This document shows positions 7,443-16,486 of a DNA stretch of 64,000 nt, in pieces. Position numbers and translations under genes: made by a program. Numbering within the stretch: the stretch's first letter is position 1; the number at the start of each line of letters is the position of its first letter. Below the pieces are notes generated by a model, which worked only from the letters and a program-made list of their open reading frames with translations, was not told the DNA's origin and did no database searches. This stretch comes from Myxococcales bacterium UBA1238. GTDB taxonomy: Bacteria; Myxococcota_A; Bradymonadia; UBA7976; UBA1532. The stretch spans positions 39,793-103,792 of the forward strand of contig DBWM01000002.1 of assembly GCA_002309015.1 (NCBI GenBank), read 5' to 3'.

Positions 7443-10184
7443 ATGAAAAAGGATTGGATTTATTTAGGAATTTTGGTCGCCTTCGGCTTTTTGACCGCAT
7501 GTGATGACGATGACAACGATGATGAAGTTGATGACAGTGCTATAAAATCAGATGTATCTCTCCCATGCGACAACAAATGCCAGTCCAATGAGATTTGTGT
7601 TCAGGATGCCCGCGGAGATCGCTGCATCAAAGGTTGTGAACGCTCTTTTGTCTACCGCGCGCAGGGGCTGATCCCCACTTCTGTTGAGATTTGCGGCGAT
7701 CTGACAGGCGATGAGGATTGGCAATCGCCCCAGCCGATGACTCAGGTTGAAGAAGGGGTTTACGTCGCAAAGTTGCCGGTCTCTCTCGGTCGCCATCAAT
7801 ATAAATTTATCGTCGATGGTAAATGGATTCCCGATCCGGCCAATGAACAGCGCGAAAATGACGGCCAAAACGGCGAAAACAGTGTCATCGACCATCAATG
7901 CCCCTTTCAGCCCGAATGTGTCGTCGACAGCGACTGTCCGGGTGAGAAGAATGTTTGTCGGGCGTTCCAATGTGAATGCGGTTGCGCTGCGCCTCAGATG
8001 TGCAATGCGGATCTTTCCGACTGTGTTTCCTGTATCAGCAACGATGACTGCAAGAATGACAGTAATGGCCCCGTTTGTGTGAGCGGTGTCTGTGGTTGTA
8101 ACAGCAAAGAAGACTGTGGCGGCAATCAAACCTGTCACGAAAGCCGATGCAGGCTCTCCTGCCAGGAGCATCATGACTGCGGTGACATCGCGAATTTAGG
8201 GTGTTACGACGAAGGGTGTCAGCCGCACCCGCTCGACAGGAAGTATTTCACATTCCATCCCGGCAACCGGGATCTGTCGCATATGCTCTGGATCCACGTC
8301 GCCGGCGATTTTAATGGCTGGCCTACCTGTTCGGCCGCGGAATCTCACGATGAATATCGGTTAAAGCCCAAAGGGGACGGTTCTTATGAAACGCTTTGGG
8401 AACACATGCCTAAAGGTCGCCATGAATACAAATATGTGATTTGCTATGATGATTTCAGGAATCCTTCACCGGGCATGACCGGAGATGAATGGATTACGCC
8501 TGCCGATGCGGACGCGACTGCGAATGACGGAAATGGGGGGTTCAACGGCGTTTACATTGGCCCCAATACCACCTGCGACGATGACGAGTTCGACTGGCAC
8601 GATGCGGTCATGTATTACGCCGTCGTCGATCGCTTTTTCGACGGCGATCCCTCAAATAACAGTCAGGTGCCGAATGTCTCCCGGGAAATCAAAAACGCCG
8701 GCGGGCAAAGCTGGGTGATCTCTGGTCAGTATGAGGGGGGGGATTTTAAGGGACTCACTGAAAAACTGTCTTATATTCAGGACTTGGGCGCCAATGCGAT
8801 TTGGCTCTCTGCGCCTTACGATAACCGTGATGTATCTGGAGAAGCTTCAAGTGAATACGATCATCATACTTATTCGGGCTACCACGGTTACTGGCCATCG
8901 CCCTTAAATTCAGATTACAGTTCCCCGGACAACCCTTCGCCTGAACCCAAAGTGGAATCGCATTACGGCACCAGCGAAGAGCTCAGGGAACTGATTGAAA
9001 AAACCCACGAAAGAGGGATGAAGGTGATCTTCGACTATGTGATGAACCATGTCGATGCGAATTCGGCGCTCTATCAGGCGCATAGAGGCGACGGCTGGTT
9101 CTATGATGATTATCCACCCTCTCCTGGAATGCGCTTTAATGACTACCTGCCCGTCTTCAACTTTACGAATGACTGGGCCCGAAACTGGTCGGTGAACGAT
9201 GCGCGCTGGTGGGCGAAGCATTATGGGATCGATGGGTATCGCCTGGATGCCATCAAACATGTGATTCCGGAAGAAGCAAAAGAGACTCCCAGGTGGAGTC
9301 AGGCAAACTGGCTGATGGATTTGCGCAATCGCCTCAATCAGGACATCCGGAATCCGGCGGGCGGACGATTCTATATGGTGGGTGAAACGTTTTCTTATGA
9401 CGAGAAATACATCAAGAAGTTTGTCGATGATCAGACGAAGCTTGATGGACAGTTCGATTTTCCGCTCAAAGACAAGCTATGCGGTCAGTTCTTCTATGAA
9501 GCGGCAACCGATATTCTGGCCAATTTTGAAGTTGGCAACAGTTACTATTATGGCGCCAATGCGATCATGACCAACTTCATCAGCAATCACGATCTCCCGC
9601 GCGCCATCCATCTTGCGAATCGTCAGGTCGGTTGCACGGATGGGAGCGATAGTGCATCCAATGGCTGGACTACAGATTACGTTCAGCCGGGCGAAGACAA
9701 TCCTGTGCCTTACGAACGACTGGCGCTCGCTTATGCCTTCCTGATGACCATTCCGGGCATTCCGCTCATCTATTACGGAGATGAGATCGGCCTTGCGGGC
9801 GGCGGCGATCCCGATAACCGGCGTTCGATGATTTGGGACGAAAACCAGATCAACGCGCGCCAGAAAGAGTTGCGCGCAAAGCTGAAGAAGCTGCTCCGCA
9901 TTCGCAAGGAGCACAAGGTGCTTTCCCGCGGTAAGCTGACCAGCGTTCAAACGCACAACGACGATGCCACATGGGTTTACAAGATGTCCGGCGCCTGTCA
10001 GGAAGAGATCTACATCGGCCTCAACCGCAGCGACGAAGAGCGCAGAATCCTGGATACCGCATTCCCTGAGGGGCACTACTTCGATCTGGTGAAGGATGAG
10101 AGCGTAGAGATCAAAAAAACGAATCAGGAGTATGGCAATGTGACCATTCCTCCCCGCAGTTACATCATCTACTTAAAGAAGTAA
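7443..10184 (+). CDS. GH13 glycosidase lipoprotein with two N-terminal CBM48-like domains
   Basis: The start is ATG 7443 (MKKDWIYLGILVAFGFLTAC), with AGGAG seven bases upstream; ATG 7440 is equally in frame. The 913-residue protein has CDDDDNDD after the lipobox and a first E-set/CBM48-like domain at about 65-140 (ICGDLTGDEDW, GRHQYKFIVDGKWIPDP). A Cys-rich stretch, the shared CQEHHDCGDI module and a second CBM-like domain at about 262-372 (VAGDFNGW) follow. The GH13 barrel runs from about 382. Catalytic regions are FDYVMNHVD (529), GYRLDAIKHV (597), MVGETF (644) and FISNHDLPRA (711), all intact, so it is probably an active alpha-glucan hydrolase. The upstream TGATG overlap with a weak ATG at 7401 suggests translation coupled with the CBM gene. 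Confidence 0.92.
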   Translation: MKKDWIYLGILVAFGFLTACDDDDNDDEVDDSAIKSDVSLPCDNKCQSNEICVQDARGDRCIKGCERSFVYRAQGLIPTSVEICGDLTGDEDWQSPQPMTQVEEGVYVAKLPVSLGRHQYKFIVDGKWIPDPANEQRENDGQNGENSVIDHQCPFQPECVVDSDCPGEKNVCRAFQCECGCAAPQMCNADLSDCVSCISNDDCKNDSNGPVCVSGVCGCNSKEDCGGNQTCHESRCRLSCQEHHDCGDIANLGCYDEGCQPHPLDRKYFTFHPGNRDLSHMLWIHVAGDFNGWPTCSAAESHDEYRLKPKGDGSYETLWEHMPKGRHEYKYVICYDDFRNPSPGMTGDEWITPADADATANDGNGGFNGVYIGPNTTCDDDEFDWHDAVMYYAVVDRFFDGDPSNNSQVPNVSREIKNAGGQSWVISGQYEGGDFKGLTEKLSYIQDLGANAIWLSAPYDNRDVSGEASSEYDHHTYSGYHGYWPSPLNSDYSSPDNPSPEPKVESHYGTSEELRELIEKTHERGMKVIFDYVMNHVDANSALYQAHRGDGWFYDDYPPSPGMRFNDYLPVFNFTNDWARNWSVNDARWWAKHYGIDGYRLDAIKHVIPEEAKETPRWSQANWLMDLRNRLNQDIRNPAGGRFYMVGETFSYDEKYIKKFVDDQTKLDGQFDFPLKDKLCGQFFYEAATDILANFEVGNSYYYGANAIMTNFISNHDLPRAIHLANRQVGCTDGSDSASNGWTTDYVQPGEDNPVPYERLALAYAFLMTIPGIPLIYYGDEIGLAGGGDPDNRRSMIWDENQINARQKELRAKLKKLLRIRKEHKVLSRGKLTSVQTHNDDATWVYKMSGACQEEIYIGLNRSDEERRILDTAFPEGHYFDLVKDESVEIKKTNQEYGNVTIPPRSYIIYLKK

Positions 10185-10247
10185 CCTCCTTCCACATCTG
10201 CCTTCCGCAGCATCTCACAGCATCATTCCTGGCATCACTTCAAACAA

Positions 10248-10285
10248 AAAGCCGATCAGCAAGGCTCAGCTCACCGATCGGCTTT
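10248..10285. terminator. bidirectional terminator hairpin
   Basis: Perfect 10-bp arms, AAAGCCGATC (10248-10257) and GATCGGCTTT (10276-10285), flank an 18-nt loop between two convergent genes. Because the arms start with AAA and end with TTT, the hairpin can serve both strands. Confidence 0.8.
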
Positions 10286-10334
10286 ACAGGTATGTCTCAC
10301 CGAAGGCTGGATTCTGCGTCAGCGCCCGAAGGGA

Positions 10335-11504
10335 TCACCGGCGCGAGTTGATCTCATCGAGCCGCTCGAACGCGAGATCGTAGCCCTGATCCGCTGCGCG
10401 CTCGAACCAGCCCTTCGCTTCGCGGAGATCTTTCTTGACACCTACGCCCTTATAGTAGGCATTTCCCAGGGCATAATAAGCTTCGGGCAGGTCCTGGTCG
10501 GCCGCGAGGCGCCACCATTCGAGGGCTTGTGCGGGATCTTTTGCAATGCCGTGGCCGTCATAATATGCCTGACCCACGTGGTACTGCGCGATGGGATCGC
10601 CCTTAAGGGCTGAGAGCCGGAACCATGAGAACGCTTGCTGAGGGTTCTTGGGTAAACCTTTGCCGTGCAGGAAAGCGAGACCCATGGCTGTCTGCGCTTT
10701 CATGTATTCCTGATCGGCCGATTTCTTGTACCAAATGAGCGCTTCCTCTTCATCTTTCAAGAAGCCCTGACCTTCACCGTAGGCATATCCGGCTCTGTAT
10801 TGAGCTTCGGCGTCGCCTTGTTTTGCAGCCTGCAGCCACCATCGGGCGGCTTCCTGATCATTCCGCATGGCACCTGTATCTTCGGAGAGCAGGCGTGCGA
10901 GGTTAAGCTGTGATTCCAGGACCCCTTGTTCCGCGGCTAAGCGCCAATATTTTGCGGCCTGTTCCTTGGAGGGCTCGATGCCTTCACCTTTGTTGTAAGC
11001 GTTGGCGAGCGCATTCTGGGCTTCGGCGTCTCCGGCATTGGATGCCTGGATCCACCACGACACGGCCTGGGTATTATCGCGTGGGACCCCTTTTCCGGTG
11101 TGGTTGGCCCAGCCGATTTCATATTGAGCGGGGGCATAATGTTGATTGGCGGAGAGGGTAAACCATGCAGCAGCTTCCTGATAGTCGAGCGTAACGCCTT
11201 TCCCCTGGGCAAAGCACTTGCCATACCAGTACTGGCCGCGAGGATCGCCGAGTTCTGCCGCCCGTTTGAACCAATGGGATGCTTCCCCATAGTCTCTCGT
11301 CACGCCCTGCCCGTTGTAATATGCGAGGCCTAAAGAGGTCATCGCCTGGGGATTTTGCTCATCATTGGCCAGCTTATAGTAGATATCTATGGCTTCGCTG
11401 TATTCGCCTTGTTCCCAGAAGGTATCACCCTGGTAGAGGGTGACCATGTTTCCGGAGCAACCGAGTAAGGCTGCTGTAAACGCGAGAAGCAAAGTGTTTT
11501 TCAT
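10335..11504 (-). CDS. Sel1-repeat lipoprotein
   Basis: The 389-residue product begins MKNTLLLAFTAALLGC (lipobox LLGC). From about residue 35 it is almost entirely Sel1-type (TPR-like) helical repeats of about 36 residues, with the recurring core AxYxxGxGVxxDxxxAxxWxxxAAxQG, about nine or ten copies. Sel1 proteins act as scaffolds for protein-protein contact, often in the envelope. No catalytic residue is evident. It is the last of a minus-strand block of Sel1 genes (10335-20790), each apparently separate because gaps exceed 60 bp. The Shine-Dalgarno is weak (GGAG 11 bases from the ATG). Confidence 0.9.
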   Translation of the reverse strand: MKNTLLLAFTAALLGCSGNMVTLYQGDTFWEQGEYSEAIDIYYKLANDEQNPQAMTSLGLAYYNGQGVTRDYGEASHWFKRAAELGDPRGQYWYGKCFAQGKGVTLDYQEAAAWFTLSANQHYAPAQYEIGWANHTGKGVPRDNTQAVSWWIQASNAGDAEAQNALANAYNKGEGIEPSKEQAAKYWRLAAEQGVLESQLNLARLLSEDTGAMRNDQEAARWWLQAAKQGDAEAQYRAGYAYGEGQGFLKDEEEALIWYKKSADQEYMKAQTAMGLAFLHGKGLPKNPQQAFSWFRLSALKGDPIAQYHVGQAYYDGHGIAKDPAQALEWWRLAADQDLPEAYYALGNAYYKGVGVKKDLREAKGWFERAADQGYDLAFERLDEINSRR

Positions 11505-11624
11505 GAGGTGATGCTCTCCGTGATTAGGGGTTAAGATTCAAAATCAGAAGCTGTAAGAGTAGCCATCATGCGCTTCAAACCTGTGATCAGAAACCTTAAG
11601 ACCAACCATCGCGCAGGTGGAGGT

Positions 11625-13121
11625 TCACTTCAGAGACTTTAAGAATTCAGCGGCTTGAGGATGGCCCAGACGGGCGGCTTTTTCAAACCATTTTCGGGCT
11701 TCTGCGGGATTCGGCTCTACACCCGTACCCGATTGGTAAGCGAGGCCCAGATTGAAGCAGGCATCGGCGTTGTCGGCGTCTGCGGCGCGCCGGGTCCAGA
11801 GGATGGCTTTTTCGGTATCCTTATCGGTGCCTCGTCCGCTGGCGTAAAAACTGCCGAGCATGACCATCGCTTCTACGGAACCATGCTCCGCAGCCTTTTG
11901 GTACCATTCGAAGGCGGTCGCGTCGTTACGGCTGACACCAAAACCTTCGGCGTAGAACCTCGCGTAATTGGCTTCCGCATCCGGGAGACCGGCCTTCGCG
12001 GCCTTCTCGATCCAGGCAAAGCCCTTTTCTGGATCGCGATCGGTTCCAAGGCCGTTGATGTAAAGCATGCCCAGAAGGTTGAGCGAGGGCAGATAATCGG
12101 CGTTCGCAGCCTGTTGGCACCAGTGAAAGGCCTGCGCGTAGTCGGGAGCGCCCAGTTCTGAACTCAGATAGACTTCAGCCAGCATCTGTGATGCCTGACC
12201 ATCTCCCTGCGTTGCGGACTTCGTGAGCCAGCTCACACCTTCCTGGACGTTGCGCGGTACACCCTGGCCTTTAAAATATAAGATGCCCAGGTTACGTTGA
12301 GCGGCAACATCTCTCTGCTCTGCGGCTTTATAAAACCAGACCGCGGCCTGCTCATAGTCGGACTCACCGACTGAGCCCAGGGCATACATCAACCCGAGAT
12401 GATTCTGGGCACTGGCATTGCCGCCTTTGGATGCGCGCTGGAAGTAGTCAAAAGCCTTCTGATCATCCTTCTGGCCGGCCTTGGCGTAGTAGTAAATTTC
12501 ACCGAGCGCGCTTTGGGCCTCATGGTCGTCAAGTGCAGCTGCTTTTTCCAGATAGGGCAGAGCTTCCTGAACGTGGCCTTCCTGTTCAAGAACGTAGCCC
12601 TTGTAGGCAATGCACGGGGTAAAATCCGCTTTGATGCAGCGTTCCAGGTACGCGTTGCATTGTGCGGTGTCTTTAGACGTGCCGATCCCTGCAAAATACA
12701 GGCGCGCTAAAAGCGACTGAGCATTCACATGACCCTTGTCAGCCGATTTCTTAACCCATTTGAATGCTTCCTGGGGATCCTTTTGAACACCATATCCGTT
12801 GAGATAGCAGGCACCGAGATTGTACATCCCGACTTCGTGACCGTGAGATGCGGCTTCTTTTGCCCACTTAAAGCCTTCATCGTAGTTCTTCTCAACGCCC
12901 ATGCCTTCCAGATAGAGGACCGAAAGCGAATGCATGGCCGGAACGTGCTCATGATCCTGGGCCAAAGACGTTAAGATCTCGATGGCTTTTTCCGGTTGGT
13001 GCTGCTTTAAATATTCTCCAGCCTGATTCATTTGAGCATCGACTTCAGAAGAATTGACTTGAGCTCCGGAGCAGGCGGAAAGCCATAGGCTCAGAATGCT
13101 GATGATCGATTTCTTGTTCAT
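11625..13121 (-). CDS. Sel1-repeat lipoprotein
   Basis: The 498-residue protein starts MNKKSIISILSLWLSAC (lipobox LSAC) and carries about twelve Sel1 repeats. The first (QPEKAIEILTSLAQDH) is TPR-like and the last ends FEKAARLGHPQAAEFLKSLK. One repeat near residue 170 has an extra Cys pair (YLERCIKADFTPC). It sits between the first Sel1 gene and a helical cytoplasmic protein. It probably acts as a periplasmic or outer-membrane scaffold, and its binding partner is unknown. Confidence 0.9.
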   Translation of the reverse strand: MNKKSIISILSLWLSACSGAQVNSSEVDAQMNQAGEYLKQHQPEKAIEILTSLAQDHEHVPAMHSLSVLYLEGMGVEKNYDEGFKWAKEAASHGHEVGMYNLGACYLNGYGVQKDPQEAFKWVKKSADKGHVNAQSLLARLYFAGIGTSKDTAQCNAYLERCIKADFTPCIAYKGYVLEQEGHVQEALPYLEKAAALDDHEAQSALGEIYYYAKAGQKDDQKAFDYFQRASKGGNASAQNHLGLMYALGSVGESDYEQAAVWFYKAAEQRDVAAQRNLGILYFKGQGVPRNVQEGVSWLTKSATQGDGQASQMLAEVYLSSELGAPDYAQAFHWCQQAANADYLPSLNLLGMLYINGLGTDRDPEKGFAWIEKAAKAGLPDAEANYARFYAEGFGVSRNDATAFEWYQKAAEHGSVEAMVMLGSFYASGRGTDKDTEKAILWTRRAADADNADACFNLGLAYQSGTGVEPNPAEARKWFEKAARLGHPQAAEFLKSLK

Positions 13122-13186
13122 CGTGAAGACTCGTCAGAAGGCGTGAGAGTTCGGATTTTGCAGAACAGAGGAGAGATCAGAAGACG

Positions 13187-13903
13187 TTATTCTTTGTCTT
13201 CGTCATCTCCGTCGGAAGGCTTACGCTTGCTTAACTTGTCGCTCAGGCGGCGCTCGGCGATGATCTGGTTGATCTGAGCGTTCACCTTGATGTGCCGATC
13301 GTCGGGCATAAGGATGCAGATCGCGTTCAGGCGGTCGATGATCTTGTAATAAGCGGCGATGAGCTGGTCGCGGAGGCGCTGGGTGACGCCTAAATTCTGG
13401 TTGGCCTTGGCCTGGATCTTGCCCTGGCGCATCGCATTGAAGATGTCGAGGTTTTTGCGCAGCGCTTTGACCCAGCTGATGACCAAAGCCTTGGTCAAAG
13501 TAGCTTCATCGAAGGATTCTAAGCTGTTCAGCATGGCCGAAAGGGCACCATATTGCTGATCATACTTCTTATTCGTGATTTCGGGCAGATCAGAAACGCA
13601 GGGAAGGAGCTTCTGAGCGGCTTCGCTGATCTCGGGATCGGGGTTCTTGCAGCTTAATTTGACCTGGCTGCGGGTCCCGCGCCAGCAGACGTCGACGATT
13701 TTGTCGATTTCTTTGAGGCTGCCGGGAGCAGATTTTTTAGCCTGGCGGATGGAGGCCTGGAAGGCTTCCTGATCGGCCTTAAGTTCGGCGCCCATTTCGG
13801 CTTCGGGCGAGTCGTCTGCGATGAGACAAGCGACGATGCGCATCATGTAGGCGTTGAGCGAGTCGTTGGTCATCGAGGCGAGGTAGATGTGGTCGACTTT
13901 CAT
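13187..13903 (-). CDS. helical cytoplasmic protein, unknown function (QYGAL-motif type)
   Basis: The 238-residue protein has no signal peptide or membrane segment. It is predicted largely alpha-helical and ends in a charged tail (RKPSDGDDEDKE). A central KYDQQYGALSAMLNSL segment resembles NYERQYGALQILIDGL in the protein at 22420-23208. Both follow with a Trp-containing helix (SWVKALRKNLDIF versus QWDSLRDSFEAF), so I infer a shared family. The layout recalls uncharacterised helical DUFs such as DUF6261, but I cannot confirm membership. It is flanked by Sel1 genes and has no obvious operon partner. Confidence 0.75.
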   Translation of the reverse strand: MKVDHIYLASMTNDSLNAYMMRIVACLIADDSPEAEMGAELKADQEAFQASIRQAKKSAPGSLKEIDKIVDVCWRGTRSQVKLSCKNPDPEISEAAQKLLPCVSDLPEITNKKYDQQYGALSAMLNSLESFDEATLTKALVISWVKALRKNLDIFNAMRQGKIQAKANQNLGVTQRLRDQLIAAYYKIIDRLNAICILMPDDRHIKVNAQINQIIAERRLSDKLSKRKPSDGDDEDKE

Positions 13904-14157
13904 GACGTAAAGACCTTTGCTGGGGTGCGCGCGGCACGAAGTGGAGGTTTCAGGGCGAGGCCCCGGTTCCGTTCAACAAGCGCCACGAGATTAAAAGACC
14001 GGCAATCCAAAACGCAAGCCTTAAAAAGCGCCTCAGGAAGTTTTTTTCTTCTCTGTAAGAAAGACGGGGTGATCGGAGTGAAAACCACGGAAAAGGGTGG
14101 GGCAGATGGAGGTCTTATGGATGAAGACTTCAGATCGTGGGCACAGGAGGGCAGATC

Positions 14158-16392
14158 TTACGGCGTCTGATCTGAATTCTTTTGCTCCAGAGATTCGATC
14201 GCAGGCACAAATCCTCGATCAGCGGCCTTCCGCATAAAGAATTCGCCGCGTTCTGGATTCTGCTTCACGCCACTCCCAGACATGTAGATCTGCCCAATAT
14301 ATACATCCACCTGAGTAAAATTCACCTCCATAATCTGGTGGAGCAGATCCTCGGCCTTGCGGTCGTCTTGTGGAACACCGTCTCCTTCAAGAGAGCGGAG
14401 AGCCAGTTCATGGATAGAAGGCTTGTGACCTTGCTCTGCGGCGAGCTCAAGATATTTCACAGCCTTTTGATCATCTTTCGGGAGCACCGTGCCCTCAGCG
14501 TAGAGCCTGCTCAGGGCACGTAAGGCTTCAGCGGAATCTCCCTTTGTATGTTTGGTCATCCATTCCAGGGCTTTCTGAGCATCCTGCTCTGTGCCTTCGC
14601 CCTTTAAATAGAGGATCGCCAGATAGGGATACGCATCTTCGTTGCCCTGTTCCGCTGCTTTAAGGGCGAGCTCATAGGCTTTCTTTGAATCCTTCGGGAG
14701 GTAACGACCGCTTAAATAAATCTGAGACATCTCGTACTGGGCGATGCCCAATCCCTGATCAGAGGCTTTCTGAAGCCATTCCAGGCCCTTCTTTTCATCG
14801 TACTGAATCTCCTGACCCTGCATCAGCAGGCTCCCGACGATGGCCTGAGATATGGCATCGCCCGATTTTGCAGCCTTTAAACAATAGTCATAGGCCTTCT
14901 TTTCGCTTTTCGGGAGCAGGCGACCATCGAGGTAAGCGCCGCAGATAAATTGGTTGCCGTCCTGCTTTTGGAGTTGATTATATTTCTGAATGTATTTCCG
15001 GGATTCCTTTTCGTTGGGCTTACCGTCTATGCCGATCAGATAGAGGAGACCCAGATGTAGGTAAGCTTCATTGTGACCTGCTTCCGCGGCCTTCCGATAC
15101 CACTCCAGAGCCTTTGAGAGATCCCTTGGGATCAATCCGCCATTGAATGCATACTGAGCGATTTCAAACGAAGCGCGGCCGCGATCCCCGGAATAAAAGC
15201 GTGTCAGGTATTCCAGGGCTTTCTGTTCATCTTTGGGGGTCGCTTCTCCGAGGAGATGGTGAAGAGCGAGCACATAATCTGCGGACTTCTCACCATCCGA
15301 CTCGGCCTTCCGGGCAAGGGCATAAGATTTTTTGTAATCCTGCCGGACGAGGCTGCCCTTAAAGTAAGCAGACGCGAGATTGGCTTCCGCTTCGGGCAAA
15401 GGGATGTCCTGAAGCTGACTGAACCAGAATGCGGCCTGCTGTTCATCAGGGGGCAGGTTTTCGCCTTCGGCATACATCATCATCAGACGATACTGCGCCT
15501 CTTTCTCTCCATGTTCTGCGGCCTGCCGATAGTAGAAGATCGACTTTTCGACATCGCGTTCGGACGGTTCACCTTCTTCATAGAAATGCGCAAGCTTCAG
15601 TTCTGAACCGACGAAACCGTGACTGAGCGCCCTTTCGATCCAGGCTTTGGCCTGCCGGAGATCCCGTTTAACGTATAAACCGGCTATCAAATGCATCGCC
15701 AGGTCGAACTCTGCTTCCGCAAGATTCTGATCAGCGGACTTCCGAAGATACTCCATCGCCTTTATGGGGTCTTCCAGGTCGTAACCAGAGTTCATGTATA
15801 ACTCATAGAGAACATATTCCGCGTTGCAATCACCCTGGGCCGCAGATTTTTCGAGCCAGTCTCTGGCCTTCGTTAAGTCGCGTTCAAAGATTCTGCCCTG
15901 AAAATATGCAGTTCCCGTGATCTGCTGAGCATCTGAGTCTCCCTGCTCCGCGAACTTTTCAATGCAGATCAGAGCATCTCTGGCCTCCTGAATGTTCTTC
16001 GCATCGTTACCCTGAACACCGCATTTAAAGAACTCTGCTCTGGGATAGCCCTGCTCAAAAAGTCGATTAAGGTAAAAACGGGCCAGACTGGGATCCACAT
16101 AATGCGAGTTGCTGCTGATATAGAGGGTCACGAGGCCTGCGGTGGCATTCTGATGCCCCTGATCGGAGGCTTTCTTTAAGTACTCTATACCCTTTACCTG
16201 ATCGATCCGGCCATGGGTCCCTTTATAAAGAGACTTTCCGACCTTATATTGGGCCTCCATGTCACCGGCATCGGCCTTTTCGGTCTCGGCTGCCAGATCA
16301 AATGGGGCATCGTCAGAAACCGTTTGTTGTTGTGCACCGCCGCAGGCCTGAAAGGCCAGAGAGAGTGAGAGCAGGAGGAAGAGCGATTTCAT
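14158..16392 (-). CDS. long Sel1-repeat lipoprotein (744 residues, paralogue A)
   Basis: ATG 16392 has AAAGGA six bases upstream and gives MKSLFLLLSLSLAFQAC followed by GGAQQQT. The apparent upstream extension to 16449 is rejected. The 744-residue protein is about nineteen Sel1 repeats (typical GxxYPKDSKKAYELALKAAEQG). It has exactly the same length as the next gene and shares its lipobox region, repeat order and RBS sequence, so the two arose by tandem duplication. The lipobox is unusual (FQAC). A role as an envelope scaffold is inferred from the family. Confidence 0.9.
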   Translation of the reverse strand: MKSLFLLLSLSLAFQACGGAQQQTVSDDAPFDLAAETEKADAGDMEAQYKVGKSLYKGTHGRIDQVKGIEYLKKASDQGHQNATAGLVTLYISSNSHYVDPSLARFYLNRLFEQGYPRAEFFKCGVQGNDAKNIQEARDALICIEKFAEQGDSDAQQITGTAYFQGRIFERDLTKARDWLEKSAAQGDCNAEYVLYELYMNSGYDLEDPIKAMEYLRKSADQNLAEAEFDLAMHLIAGLYVKRDLRQAKAWIERALSHGFVGSELKLAHFYEEGEPSERDVEKSIFYYRQAAEHGEKEAQYRLMMMYAEGENLPPDEQQAAFWFSQLQDIPLPEAEANLASAYFKGSLVRQDYKKSYALARKAESDGEKSADYVLALHHLLGEATPKDEQKALEYLTRFYSGDRGRASFEIAQYAFNGGLIPRDLSKALEWYRKAAEAGHNEAYLHLGLLYLIGIDGKPNEKESRKYIQKYNQLQKQDGNQFICGAYLDGRLLPKSEKKAYDYCLKAAKSGDAISQAIVGSLLMQGQEIQYDEKKGLEWLQKASDQGLGIAQYEMSQIYLSGRYLPKDSKKAYELALKAAEQGNEDAYPYLAILYLKGEGTEQDAQKALEWMTKHTKGDSAEALRALSRLYAEGTVLPKDDQKAVKYLELAAEQGHKPSIHELALRSLEGDGVPQDDRKAEDLLHQIMEVNFTQVDVYIGQIYMSGSGVKQNPERGEFFMRKAADRGFVPAIESLEQKNSDQTP

Positions 16393-16486
16393 GATGGATC
16401 CTTTTGTGTAAGTTCTCGTGTTTTGTTTAAAGAAGGCGCGATCAAACATTTAAAGTCTTCGATTCGTGTACGTCAAATGGCCGATC

